A stretch of 8,297 bases of DNA, taken from the NCBI GenBank assembly GCA_964407525.1, contig CAYOWC010000224.1, forward strand, positions 1 through 8,297, in the 5' to 3' direction. This document shows, piece after piece, positions 1 through 7,289 of this stretch. Below the pieces are notes generated by a model, which saw only the letters and a program-made list of their open reading frames with translations, did not search any database and was not told where the DNA came from. The stretch is from DUZB01 sp964407525. GTDB lineage: Bacteria; Desulfobacterota; DSM-4660; Desulfatiglandales; Desulfatiglandaceae. The translations under genes and the position numbers were made by a program. Every line of letters begins with the position of its first letter. Position 1 is the first letter of the stretch.

Positions 1-429
1 CGTGCTCTGCCGAGCGGTATCCGGGTGAAGCTCAAATGCTTTCTTCCGGTAAGCCGCACGAAGTTCTGGGGCCGTGGCGCTAGGTTCAACACCCAAAACT
101 TCGTAGTAGTCGATCTGAATATCACATCCACTGACCAGGCCCAAAGCAAAAGCGGCCGGCTCAAGCCGCTTCTTCAATTCTTCCGGATTCATCCCACGAA
201 ACTTCAAAATGCGGAGGGCACGTTCTGCCATCTGTAGATCGGAACTGGATACCGGAGAAATCAAGGCCTTGCAAAGCAAAAGGCGGGTGCGGTCATTGGC
301 CAGGTAGGCGATCAGCGCAGGTGTATCTCTTTTTTCACACAGGGTTACCAGAAGATGGGTCAGATATTCAGAATCCTCCAGAGAATCTGACTTCCCCTGG
401 TTTTTTCCTTTAAACGACCCCCATTTCAT
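1..429 (-). CDS. J-domain (DnaJ-like) protein, 5' part only, runs off the left edge
   Basis: I translated the minus strand from ATG at 429-427; 143 codons are open to the window edge, so the C-terminus is missing. Residues 1-105 are a helical, charged region I do not recognise. Residues 107-143 carry a J-domain start, DYYEVLGVEPSATAPELRAAY, with the diagnostic HPD tripeptide at 135-137 (ELHPDTARQ). J-domains stimulate the ATPase of DnaK/Hsp70 partners and are usually N-terminal, so a domain preceded by about 105 residues is unusual. The start codon overlaps the stop of the tyrosine kinase gene (ATGA, 426-429), which implies translational coupling and a shared operon. The link to exopolysaccharide assembly or its regulation is inferred from this coupling only. 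The family call is firm; the exact function is unknown. Confidence 0.85.
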   Translation of the reverse strand, partial: MKWGSFKGKNQGKSDSLEDSEYLTHLLVTLCEKRDTPALIAYLANDRTRLLLCKALISPVSSSDLQMAERALRILKFRGMNPEELKKRLEPAAFALGLVSGCDIQIDYYEVLGVEPSATAPELRAAYRKKAFELHPDTARQST

Positions 430-2840
430 GCTGACTCGCCCCCAGTGCTAAGGGTCTCCATCTTTTTCTGCAACTTCTTTCTGGATCCACGTCCTTTCTT
501 TTCGTCCTGGCCGTATTCATAGTTGTAGTAGTGCCGGTAATAACGGTAGTAGGAGCGATATCCGTACCGTTTGCTGAAATCAACCCGGTTGATGATACAG
601 CCCAGGATGCTGCCGTTCACATTCTGAATGCTTCGCTTGAAATGCCGCACCGCATCCCGAGAGGTCTCTCCCAGGGTAATGACCATGATCACCCCTCCCA
701 CCTTGCGGGAGAGGACGAGAACGTCCGCAAAACCCTGGTTGGGCGGTGCATCGAGAATGATGCGGTCATACTGCTCACCCAGGCTTTCCATGAGCTTGCC
801 AAACCGATTAGACGCCAAAAGCTCCACTGGATTGGGAGGGATGGGACCCGCGGGGATAATAAAAAGATTTTCAATTTCGGTGGGAATCACCGGCTCTTCA
901 TTAATAATCCCGGCAAGATAGCTCGAAAGCCCCTGGCCCTTGCTGTTGCTGGAAGTGACGGCCTCGGAAAAGATTCTGTGAATGCGAGGCCTTCTAAGAT
1001 CCGCGTCGATGATGACAACCCGCTCTCCCCCCTGGGCGAAGGCCGTGGCCATGTTGGTGGCCAGGGTACTTTTACCTTCCCCCTGGGTCGTGCTGGTAAA
1101 CAGGAAACTGCGGCTGTTATCATCTCCCCGGGCCAGCTGGATGGAGACCTTGGTGGTGCGGATGGCCTCGCAAAGGGCTGAACGCGGATCTCCCAGAAAG
1201 GCTTTTTCCACCGGCGGGTCATCCGCTTCGACCTTCACCTGGGGCGCCACCCCCAGGATGGGGATGTGGAAGCGGTTGGTCATCTCTTCCGGCTTGGTGA
1301 TGGAATCGGCAAAGTACTCCATCAAAAACGCCAGCCCCACCCCGCCCACCAGACCCACCACAATGGCCAGCATCAGGTTGAGCATGACTTTCGGCTTAAA
1401 GGGGAAGAGGGGAAGGCCTCCCGGATCCACAATGTGAATGTTGCTGCTGGATACCCCCACCATGGATTCGATCTCCTTGACCCGCTCCAGCAAGCTCTGG
1501 TAGATGGCATTGTTGGTGTCCCTTTCCCGTTCCACAATTTTGTACTGGGTGGCCCGCTCGTTCAATTCCATGGCCGCCTGTTTTTTCTCCTGGGACCGTT
1601 CCTTGAGGGTCGCCATCTGCCGTTTGGCGGATTCGTACTGGATTTTGATGGACTTGAAAATTTTCTGCTCTTCCTGTTGAATCTGGGACTGAATGCCTTG
1701 CATACGCATCTTAAGCGATTTGACCTCAGGATAAGCATCATAGAAGATAGCGCTCTTGTCCCTGTATTCGGACTGAACTTCGCCGTATTGCTGCTTGAGC
1801 GATGCGATCATACCACTATTCATAACCTCTGGCAGGCTGGAGGGGCCTTCTTCAACCGCCTGGCGATATACCGACTCCCGCCTGATAAATTCACCTTCGG
1901 CCTGGGCCATGTACCGGTTGATTTCCTCCAGTTGGACATAAACCGAGTTGAGATTCCCATCCAGGGATACGATGCCCGCCTGCTTGGCAAACCGGTTCAG
2001 TTCATCTTCAGACCGTTCCAGCTCAATCTGGGCCCGTTTAATCTGCTTGGTGAGAAACTCCCGGGCGATTCGCGAACTCTCAAGCTTCTTGTCCATCTGC
2101 CAGGCCACAAATTCATTTGAATAGGCTCCAACCACGTCCTTGCAAAGACGACGGTCCGGGGAGGCAAAGGAGAGTTCAATAATCATGGCGTTTCGCCGGG
2201 GTTCCACCGCTAGGTTTCCCTGAAGGAAACCCAGCATCGCCTTTTCCTCCAGCAAGTCTTCTGGCAGAGCGATTTTGTAGCTCTTCTGCTCCCCATCCTC
2301 GCCCTCATTTCCCGGGCGAAACCAGTCCATGACCCACATGATTGCGTCTTTGATTGCTCCTTTTACCAGGCCCGGAAGTCCGGGCCCCTTGTCTTTTCCC
2401 AGGCTTTTGCTAAGCGCCTCCAGGCGCTGTTTCATATCCAGTTTTTCCGCCACCCGCCGGGCCAGGGTTTTGCTTTCAAGGAGGGCCACCTGGGTCTGCA
2501 TGAACTCCTGTGACCGCATCTCATCGCCCACCATTTCCTCAAATTTGGTCACCTTGGCCTGCTGCCGGCTCACCTCCAGGGTGGCCGTGGCCTTGTAAAT
2601 GCGCGTTTCAGAGAGGGTAAAGATCGCTGTCGTCACAAAAACAAGGAACAGAAACCCCAGCACCAGCCACTTGCGTCGAAGCAATACATCCAGGTAATCC
2701 TTGATGGAGACCTCTTCATCCATATCAGGAACCGACTCCCGAAACTCGGTACTGGGAAGCATTCTTCTATCTGATGTACTCGTCAAGCTCATCTCATCCA
2801 TCTGAGAATCGAACTGATCAGGTTTTTCTTTTCGACCCAT
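426..2840 (-). CDS. Wzc-like polysaccharide co-polymerase / BY-type tyrosine autokinase
   Basis: An inner-membrane protein of 804 residues that should control polysaccharide chain length and export and autophosphorylate on tyrosines. Numbered from ATG 2840: Wzz-type N-terminal region about 42-130 with a first membrane segment about 58-76; long periplasmic coiled coil about 250-460; GNVR-like end with a Pro-rich DPGGLPLFPFKP motif about 472-483; second membrane segment about 485-507. The cytoplasmic kinase follows, with Walker A GEGKST (587-592), Walker A' VVIIDADLRRP (608-618) and Walker B IILDAPP (694-700). The tail has ten tyrosines in 18 residues (759-776), the expected autophosphorylation cluster. 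Length is normal for a one-piece Wzc (about 700-800). A GTG at 2846 would add two residues, but GGGGTGAT directly before ATG 2840 fits a ribosome binding site better. The downstream J-domain gene overlaps by 4 nt. A cognate phosphatase is encoded at 4367-5155. Confidence 0.95.
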   Translation of the reverse strand: MGRKEKPDQFDSQMDEMSLTSTSDRRMLPSTEFRESVPDMDEEVSIKDYLDVLLRRKWLVLGFLFLVFVTTAIFTLSETRIYKATATLEVSRQQAKVTKFEEMVGDEMRSQEFMQTQVALLESKTLARRVAEKLDMKQRLEALSKSLGKDKGPGLPGLVKGAIKDAIMWVMDWFRPGNEGEDGEQKSYKIALPEDLLEEKAMLGFLQGNLAVEPRRNAMIIELSFASPDRRLCKDVVGAYSNEFVAWQMDKKLESSRIAREFLTKQIKRAQIELERSEDELNRFAKQAGIVSLDGNLNSVYVQLEEINRYMAQAEGEFIRRESVYRQAVEEGPSSLPEVMNSGMIASLKQQYGEVQSEYRDKSAIFYDAYPEVKSLKMRMQGIQSQIQQEEQKIFKSIKIQYESAKRQMATLKERSQEKKQAAMELNERATQYKIVERERDTNNAIYQSLLERVKEIESMVGVSSSNIHIVDPGGLPLFPFKPKVMLNLMLAIVVGLVGGVGLAFLMEYFADSITKPEEMTNRFHIPILGVAPQVKVEADDPPVEKAFLGDPRSALCEAIRTTKVSIQLARGDDNSRSFLFTSTTQGEGKSTLATNMATAFAQGGERVVIIDADLRRPRIHRIFSEAVTSSNSKGQGLSSYLAGIINEEPVIPTEIENLFIIPAGPIPPNPVELLASNRFGKLMESLGEQYDRIILDAPPNQGFADVLVLSRKVGGVIMVITLGETSRDAVRHFKRSIQNVNGSILGCIINRVDFSKRYGYRSYYRYYRHYYNYEYGQDEKKGRGSRKKLQKKMETLSTGGESA

Positions 2841-3161
2841 TATCACCCCAAAGGCGGTGTAGCCGCCGGTTTTAAGTTTTAAGCAAATGAGCTATGAGCG
2901 CCGCCTCTGACCGGAAAAGAAGCCAGTCTGATCGAGGAAGAAACTCAAGTATTTTCACTCTGGACCATGTAACCGGAAAAAGAGAACCGCAGAATATCGA
3001 ACAAGGAACCGCAGAATATCGAAGTGCGGAATCGCTTCGCTCTGACTCTTTCAGGGTTATAAGGACAGGAAGAACACCTTCCTTCGACATTGGACATTCC
3101 TTGTTCGATATCGGAGTCTTCGCTTTCCTGGATATTCGCTTTTCTTCAAGTTTCATATGAA
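2841..3161. repeat. Repeat-rich intergenic region between kinase and TPR genes
   Basis: No supportable gene lies in these 321 bp. Seen directly: an 18-bp direct repeat gaaccgcagaatatcgaa at 2984-3001 and 3006-3023; a 14-bp inverted pair tatcgaacaaggaa (2995-3008) and ttccttgttcgata (3097-3110); a module starting atgagcgccgcct (2894-2906) with ctgatc and aagaaact further on, also found at 7602-7651; a module at 3090-3111 that is 18/22 identical to 7540-7561; and a small hairpin GGCGG-tgtag-CCGCC at 2853-2867, three bases before the kinase ribosome binding site. Open frames of 94 codons (minus) and 88 codons (plus) cross the repeats and read as repeat translations, not genes. No clear promoter was seen, so the kinase may be read through from the TPR gene. 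Confidence 0.75.
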
Positions 3162-4376
3162 CTATGAGCCATTTGAGCCATCAGCCAGTTCAAATCCATC
3201 CAGCCAAACCGTCCCCTCGATCTTATTGTCCAACTTCCGGCTCGGCACCCGCCTCAAGCGAACCACCACCGCATGGCAGTTTTTCGGCGGCGTGAAATCA
3301 ATGCTCAACTCTTCCCAGTCCTTTGTGCCCGAGAGCATGGGCCCCTTCACATACAAACCTTTGGCATCATGGCCGTAAATGTCCAAGAACGGCCCCTGGT
3401 CGGTAGTAATACCATCTCCCTTCCACCAGGCCGTGAGTCGGTAAGAGCCCCCTGGTTCCACGGGGATGACCTGGGTCAGGTGGCTAAAAGACGCATTTTG
3501 CTTTCCGTCAAAAACGACCGACAAGCTATAGCTGCCTTCGCTGGCGATGCCTGACACCCGCTCCGTTTGCCAGCCGCTTCCCCGACGGGAAAACCGCCAG
3601 TCAAAGGGCCCGCCTGTAAAATCCGCCTCAAACCCGGGATTGGTCAGCCCGCCGGTCTTCGTTTCGCCCAGGGAAAGTGCCTCGTCCACCCGTTTTTGGC
3701 CCAGCAGCCGCGCGGACAACCAGGCATCTGCTTTGGGATCACTGATCCCTTTTCGGGCCATCTGCTCTCGCACAGCAAGGGCCTGATCCAGCCTTCCCCA
3801 TCGAATAAGCCAGCCCATGTACGTGGGCAGATTCCGGTCTTCCAGTCGCGCAACAGCCACTCCCGGTTCGGATGCCAGAAGTGCATCGACAAGCTGCAGC
3901 GAATCGGCGGTATGCCGGCGGTTTCCAATCATTCGATTGAGGTTCTCCCATACCACGGGATAGACACCCAAATCAAGCGCCAACAACGTTTCTGACCAGG
4001 TCCAGCGAAGGGTTCTTTCCCCAAGCCCATGAACATAATCAAGAATCTTTCGAGCGCCGTCCAGGTTCCCGTTCGCTTTTTCGGCCTCCGCCAGGGCCAA
4101 CCAGGCGCGTCCTTTCAGCGGATCAACACCCACCGCTTTTCGATAAAGCTCTATGGCCGTCGAAAAATCCTGCCTGCTCCAGGCTTCCGACCCCAGACGC
4201 GCCAAAACGTCGGGAAAAGCAGCCAGGCTCTTCGCCATTCCCATGGTGTAAGATTTGGAAGCCACAACACGACTCTCCAAACCCCACTTGAGCATCAACA
4301 GGGCCAGCCATAACAGGGCCACACTGACCAGCGTCCTCACCATCACCCGGGTCATTGTACCCCTTTTCAACGCCAT
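3162..4376 (-). CDS. Membrane-anchored TPR protein with C-terminal carbohydrate-binding-like domain
   Basis: A 404-residue protein of unknown exact function. Residues 1-12 are basic and 13-31 form one membrane segment, predicting an N-in, periplasm-out anchor. Residues about 62-115 look like TPR repeats (AWSRQDFSTAIELYRKAVGVDP, then WLALAEAEKANGNLDGA), with helical repeats to about 235. Residues 242-398 (NPGFEADF through GTVWLDGFEL) look like a galactose-binding beta-sandwich of the CBM4/9 type, with two Trp at 317-318. It overlaps the upstream phosphatase gene by 10 nt, which supports an operon and a role in exopolysaccharide assembly, perhaps as an adaptor or polymer-binding factor (inference). 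An alternative ATG at 4355 (MTRVMV) has aaggggtaca before it and would give 397 residues without overlap; ATG 4376 has ggagg 11 nt upstream. The last residues ADGSNGS are encoded by repeat-like DNA. Confidence 0.8.
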   Translation of the reverse strand: MALKRGTMTRVMVRTLVSVALLWLALLMLKWGLESRVVASKSYTMGMAKSLAAFPDVLARLGSEAWSRQDFSTAIELYRKAVGVDPLKGRAWLALAEAEKANGNLDGARKILDYVHGLGERTLRWTWSETLLALDLGVYPVVWENLNRMIGNRRHTADSLQLVDALLASEPGVAVARLEDRNLPTYMGWLIRWGRLDQALAVREQMARKGISDPKADAWLSARLLGQKRVDEALSLGETKTGGLTNPGFEADFTGGPFDWRFSRRGSGWQTERVSGIASEGSYSLSVVFDGKQNASFSHLTQVIPVEPGGSYRLTAWWKGDGITTDQGPFLDIYGHDAKGLYVKGPMLSGTKDWEELSIDFTPPKNCHAVVVRLRRVPSRKLDNKIEGTVWLDGFELADGSNGS

Positions 4377-5155
4377 TTAAACCATCGCCTCCGGGTCTTT
4401 TTTCTACCGGGTGCTTTGATGGGAGAGAGATTTACAAGGGGCTCTCCAACCCAGGCACGGCCCGGGTTTTCCTCCACCAGAAGCCGTGTGCGTTCCTCAC
4501 CCAGCCTTTCTATAAGGACACGTTTCATTCCTTGAATTTTTTCCCCGCTGATATCCCCCGGTCGGTGTCCATCCGTGGCCAGGACATGGACCAGGCCGCC
4601 TTCCAGAAAAGACCAGGCCGTCTTCTGTATGGTTTTTCCGTAACGTCCCAGAAGGCTCTTCCAGTTGGCCTGTATTCCCACGCCCGTATCCACCATCTCT
4701 TGAATCACTTCCGGCTCCCGTGCCAGATGACTGCACCGCTCCGGGTGAGCCAGCAGAACCCGATACCCCACGGCCGACACCTCGAAAAGAATCTGCTCCC
4801 ACCCCACCGGCAACTGTTGAAAAGGGGGCTCCACCAGCACATATCTGCTCTCATTTAGGGTGAGGACCTGTCCCGTCTGAATGAGCTTGGAAATTCCCAT
4901 GGTCATGGCCACTTCCATCCCGGGACCCACCTCCAGGGAAATGCCCTGCTTCACCAGCGCTTCACGAAAATCCGCCACCCATTTCAAGACCTTTTCCGCT
5001 GATGGCTGCCAGGCACTCCCACCCACCCAGTGGGGCGTCGCGGCCACCCGCGAAAAACCCGCCTTCACATAAACCGCCGCCATCTCGAGGGCTTCCTCAA
5101 CCTTCTCCGGACCATCGTCGAGACTTGGGAGTATGTGGATGTGCAAATCAATCAT
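4367..5155 (-). CDS. CpsB/CapC/YwqE-type PHP tyrosine-protein phosphatase
   Basis: A 262-residue cytoplasmic, metal-dependent phosphatase of the PHP fold, expected to dephosphorylate the C-terminal tyrosines of the Wzc-like kinase encoded two genes downstream. Motifs in order: MIDLHIHILPSLDDG with H5, H7 and D14; ATPH with H42; GPGMEV with E81; LLAHPER with H137 and R140; ATDGHR with D195 and H197. These match the metal ligands and catalytic Arg of the CpsB/YwqE family, and the length is usual (240-265). The C-terminal tail, KAPGRKKTRRRWFKWR, is strongly basic and may contact membrane or nucleic acid. ATG 5155 follows gggtgaaat, a modest ribosome binding site. The last codons overlap the TPR gene start by 10 nt. 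A possible extended -10 promoter lies at 5219-5227. No rival low-molecular-weight phosphatase gene is visible. Confidence 0.93.
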   Translation of the reverse strand: MIDLHIHILPSLDDGPEKVEEALEMAAVYVKAGFSRVAATPHWVGGSAWQPSAEKVLKWVADFREALVKQGISLEVGPGMEVAMTMGISKLIQTGQVLTLNESRYVLVEPPFQQLPVGWEQILFEVSAVGYRVLLAHPERCSHLAREPEVIQEMVDTGVGIQANWKSLLGRYGKTIQKTAWSFLEGGLVHVLATDGHRPGDISGEKIQGMKRVLIERLGEERTRLLVEENPGRAWVGEPLVNLSPIKAPGRKKTRRRWFKWR

Positions 5156-5362
5156 ATTTCACCCAAAAACAGCAATCAGCTTTTAAGCTATTAGCCGTTA
5201 GCTTAATGATGTAAATCATTTATATCAGTTTTTTCTGTAATGAAACTTTCACTTTTTGATGCTGAGCTGTTTCTCCATAAACGACTTATATTACAGAGCT
5301 AATAGCTAACGGCTAAGTGCTAATTGCAGCTTTTAGGTTTCATATTAACGAGTTCTGACCGG
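5156..5362. repeat. Intergenic region with inverted TAGCCGTTAGCT repeats
   Basis: Seen directly: ttagccgttagct at 5191-5203 and its exact reverse complement agctaacggctaa at 5304-5316, 13-bp arms with 100 nt between them. Each is embedded in similar text (agctattagcc, gctaatagct, gtgctaattgcagc). A short palindrome aatgat-gtaa-atcatt lies at 5205-5220. No open frame here looks like a protein. The arms are too far apart for a terminator and have no T-run, so the end of the S41 protease transcript is not obvious. The text belongs to the same low-complexity intergenic style seen in the other gaps. Confidence 0.7.
5219..5227 (-). promoter_or_regulatory. Possible extended -10 promoter for the phosphatase operon
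   Basis: On the minus strand the sequence reads TG-A-TATAAA (5227 down to 5219), a good extended -10 element. The hexamer 17 nt upstream is not a recognisable -35, which extended -10 promoters can tolerate. Transcription would start near 5212, about 57 nt before the phosphatase ATG, and the palindrome at 5205-5220 would sit on the start site as a possible operator. Sequence pattern only. Confidence 0.35.
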
Positions 5363-6904
5363 CTATATTGTCAATCTGAAGGAGTTAATTCCTGATACGA
5401 GGTCCCGCCCTTCTTTCGTGTCGGCATTTTCTTTAATACTCAGGACACCTTTTTTCTCGTTCATGGCGTTTCTTGCTGCAGACAACAGATCGCAAAAATC
5501 AGAGGAATTGGCTCTCTGAAGGGTCAGCAGCGCAATTTCAATTGCCGGGTCATTGGTCAAACCGGATTCGTCTGATGTACCCTCACGAAGCTTGCCGGTG
5601 ACCTTACTGCTTATGAAAACATCTGGTACGACTCCACGGCCCTGGATAAGATTGCCCTTGGGCGTGTAGTACCTGGCAATAGTAATCTTTATTCCATAGC
5701 CGCCGCCTATCCCTTCAACAGCCTGTATGGAGCCTTTCCCATAAGACCTTTTGCCCAAAACAAGGGCCCTGTTGTTTTCCTGTAGTGCGCTTGCCAGTAT
5801 CTCAGCCGCACTGGCGCTGCCTTCGTTGATCAGCAAAACTACCGGATACGATCGTCTGACGGCATTGGGGTGTGCCTTAAACTCTCTGGTGTTGCGCTTT
5901 ATGCGACCCTTGACGGAGACGATGTTCCCCTTTTCGAGAAAAAGATCGGATACCTGAATCGCCTGGCTCAATAATCCACCGGGATTACCGCGCAAATCGA
6001 GTATCAGCCCTTGCAGCGGTCTGTCTTCGCCGTCCAGGGCAGCCAGCGCTGTTTCAAGGTCCGATGCGGTATTTTCATCAAAACTGCCAATCCACGCATA
6101 CCCGAAGCCTGACCGCAACATCCGCGTATGAACACTCTTGTTGGGAATAACTTCTGGGACTATTTCGTAATCGATCGCCCCTTCAATATTTTTTCGAGAA
6201 ATGGTTAATGTTGTCTTTTCCCCATGGGCCTCGTTTATCTCCCTGGCCACCTCCCAGATCCCCTCAACGTTGCAGCCATTTACGCGCTCAATCCTGTCTC
6301 CAGCGACAATGCCGACTCTCTGGGCCGGGGACCCTTTGATAGAAAACACGGCGGTTACAAAGCGGTCTTTCATGGTGATGACAATCCCAATGCCCGTGGA
6401 TTCTCCTTTTGAATCTGTTTTTACCCTCTGCAGTTCATCAGGCCGGAGCAGGGCGCATTGAGGATCCATATGTGTAAGCATGCTCCGGATCGCGGAATCA
6501 ACAATGTCCTTGGATGAAAATCCCCAAAAGACCAGTGCCTTATCGCTTAAAAGCGTTCTAAAACCGGTTTTGACATCTTCACTATCATTGCTGCTTCGGA
6601 AATTGTAACCCAATGGGCTTTTGCTGTTCAAAGAGCTGTTGTTTTCATCTTCGATGAGAACTCTTGAATTGAGATTCTTCTGAATTCCATCAAGGGACCA
6701 GGCGATGAGTTTATGAGCAGGAATAGGATCGACATATTCTTCAAAAATAATTTCAGCAGCCCTGTCGAAACGATCCAAATCACTTTCTGTTGAAGGGCTT
6801 ACCCGCTTTTGAACGGTTTGGCAGCCAAAAACCAACAGAAAAAACAAGACAACTAGAATCCAATTTAAACTACGTTGATTTTTGTTCCCATTCCGCTTTC
6901 TCAT
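5363..6904 (-). CDS. S41 family C-terminal processing protease, predicted lipoprotein
   Basis: A 513-residue serine protease of the CtpA/Prc type. The N-terminus is a lipoprotein signal: basic residues 1-14, hydrophobic 15-27, lipobox VFGC with Cys28, so it should be lipid-anchored facing the periplasm. Residues about 130-158 carry the family segment SMLTHMDPQCALLRPDEL; a PDZ domain spans about 169-239 (GIGIVI, GSPAQRVGIVAGDRIERVNG). The catalytic domain has DLRGNPGG (303-310), GSASAAE with nucleophile Ser363, and SYGKGSIQ with general base Lys390 and Gln394. The catalytic dyad is intact. Residues about 80-115 are a Ser/Asn-rich insertion absent from typical members. The gene is visibly more AT-rich than the exopolysaccharide genes. 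ATG 6904 has only a weak ribosome binding site (aagaa). It lies 61 bp after a small lipoprotein gene and is probably co-transcribed. The natural substrate cannot be read from sequence. Confidence 0.93.
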   Translation of the reverse strand: MRKRNGNKNQRSLNWILVVLFFLLVFGCQTVQKRVSPSTESDLDRFDRAAEIIFEEYVDPIPAHKLIAWSLDGIQKNLNSRVLIEDENNSSLNSKSPLGYNFRSSNDSEDVKTGFRTLLSDKALVFWGFSSKDIVDSAIRSMLTHMDPQCALLRPDELQRVKTDSKGESTGIGIVITMKDRFVTAVFSIKGSPAQRVGIVAGDRIERVNGCNVEGIWEVAREINEAHGEKTTLTISRKNIEGAIDYEIVPEVIPNKSVHTRMLRSGFGYAWIGSFDENTASDLETALAALDGEDRPLQGLILDLRGNPGGLLSQAIQVSDLFLEKGNIVSVKGRIKRNTREFKAHPNAVRRSYPVVLLINEGSASAAEILASALQENNRALVLGKRSYGKGSIQAVEGIGGGYGIKITIARYYTPKGNLIQGRGVVPDVFISSKVTGKLREGTSDESGLTNDPAIEIALLTLQRANSSDFCDLLSAARNAMNEKKGVLSIKENADTKEGRDLVSGINSFRLTI

Positions 6905-6965
6905 TTCTTATTTCAATCTGAGGTTTTTCATCAAGAATAACAGCAGCCACTTTTTCATATTAGAG

Positions 6966-7124
6966 TTATAATTCGCTTTTAGGATCTTTGATCCCGGTTC
7001 CTTGATACTCCGCTTCTGGCGGGCCATACTGAGCTGTTCCTTGGGGGACCCAATTATAACGAACGCCACATCCCGCCAAAGATATAGAGATCACAATTAG
7101 CAAACAAATGAAAAGTTTAGACAT
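6966..7124 (-). CDS. Small lipoprotein of unknown function (52 residues)
   Basis: ATG at 7124-7122 has a strong ribosome binding site, GGAGG, 5 nt upstream. The product has a short hydrophobic signal (residues 4-17) and the lipobox SLAGC, then a mature part of about 33 residues (CGVRYNWVPQGTAQYGPPE...) rich in Gly, Pro and Tyr. The reading frame continues upstream without a stop into a Phd antitoxin remnant, so an automatic start at 7268 would give a 100-residue chimera; the signal peptide and the ribosome binding site argue for 7124. It precedes the S41 lipoprotein protease by 61 bp on the same strand, so the two may share a transcript and an envelope location. I do not recognise the family. 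Confidence 0.75.
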   Translation of the reverse strand: MSKLFICLLIVISISLAGCGVRYNWVPQGTAQYGPPEAEYQGTGIKDPKSEL

Positions 7125-7256
7125 ACCAACCTCCGCTATTTTTTGAGAAGTGCACGCGATGCTCGCCAATGGCCAGGAATGCCTTCCCATGATAAGGGCC
7201 TCATCAAACAGGCGTGAAAGATGCGTCTTGGCTTCGTGGATATTGACAGTTTTCAC
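7125..7256 (-). pseudogene. Phd/YefM-type antitoxin remnant, N-terminus only
   Basis: From GTG 7256 (preceded by GAGGAG) the minus strand encodes VKTVNIHEAKTHLSRLFDEAL (7194-7256), a clear N-terminal DNA-binding segment of the Phd/YefM family. After residue 21 the expected GEEIVIAKAGKPVA-like segment is missing and the frame reads unrelated sequence up to the lipoprotein start, with no stop. The toxin-binding C-terminus is gone, and no toxin gene is visible beside it. The promoter appears intact (7290-7318), so it may now serve the lipoprotein and the protease. Family call from the motif; decay is inferred. Confidence 0.65.
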
Positions 7257-7289
7257 GGCACTCCTCATTCACCATAATTCATAGAACTT

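Noticed and set aside
1266..2120. 284-codon plus-strand open frame
   Set aside because: Antisense shadow of the strongly supported tyrosine kinase; no recognisable motif.
2853..2867. GGCGG/CCGCC hairpin as a riboswitch or attenuator for the kinase
   Set aside because: Only 5 bp and followed by TTT then GGGG; no alternative fold or known riboswitch core seen.
2872..3156. 94-codon minus-strand open frame
   Set aside because: It crosses the direct and inverted repeats; its protein is a translation of repeat text, with no domain and no convincing ribosome binding site.
6966..7268. Single 100-residue protein
   Set aside because: Fuses an antitoxin remnant to a lipoprotein signal peptide; an internal ATG with GGAGG at the right distance explains the lipoprotein better.
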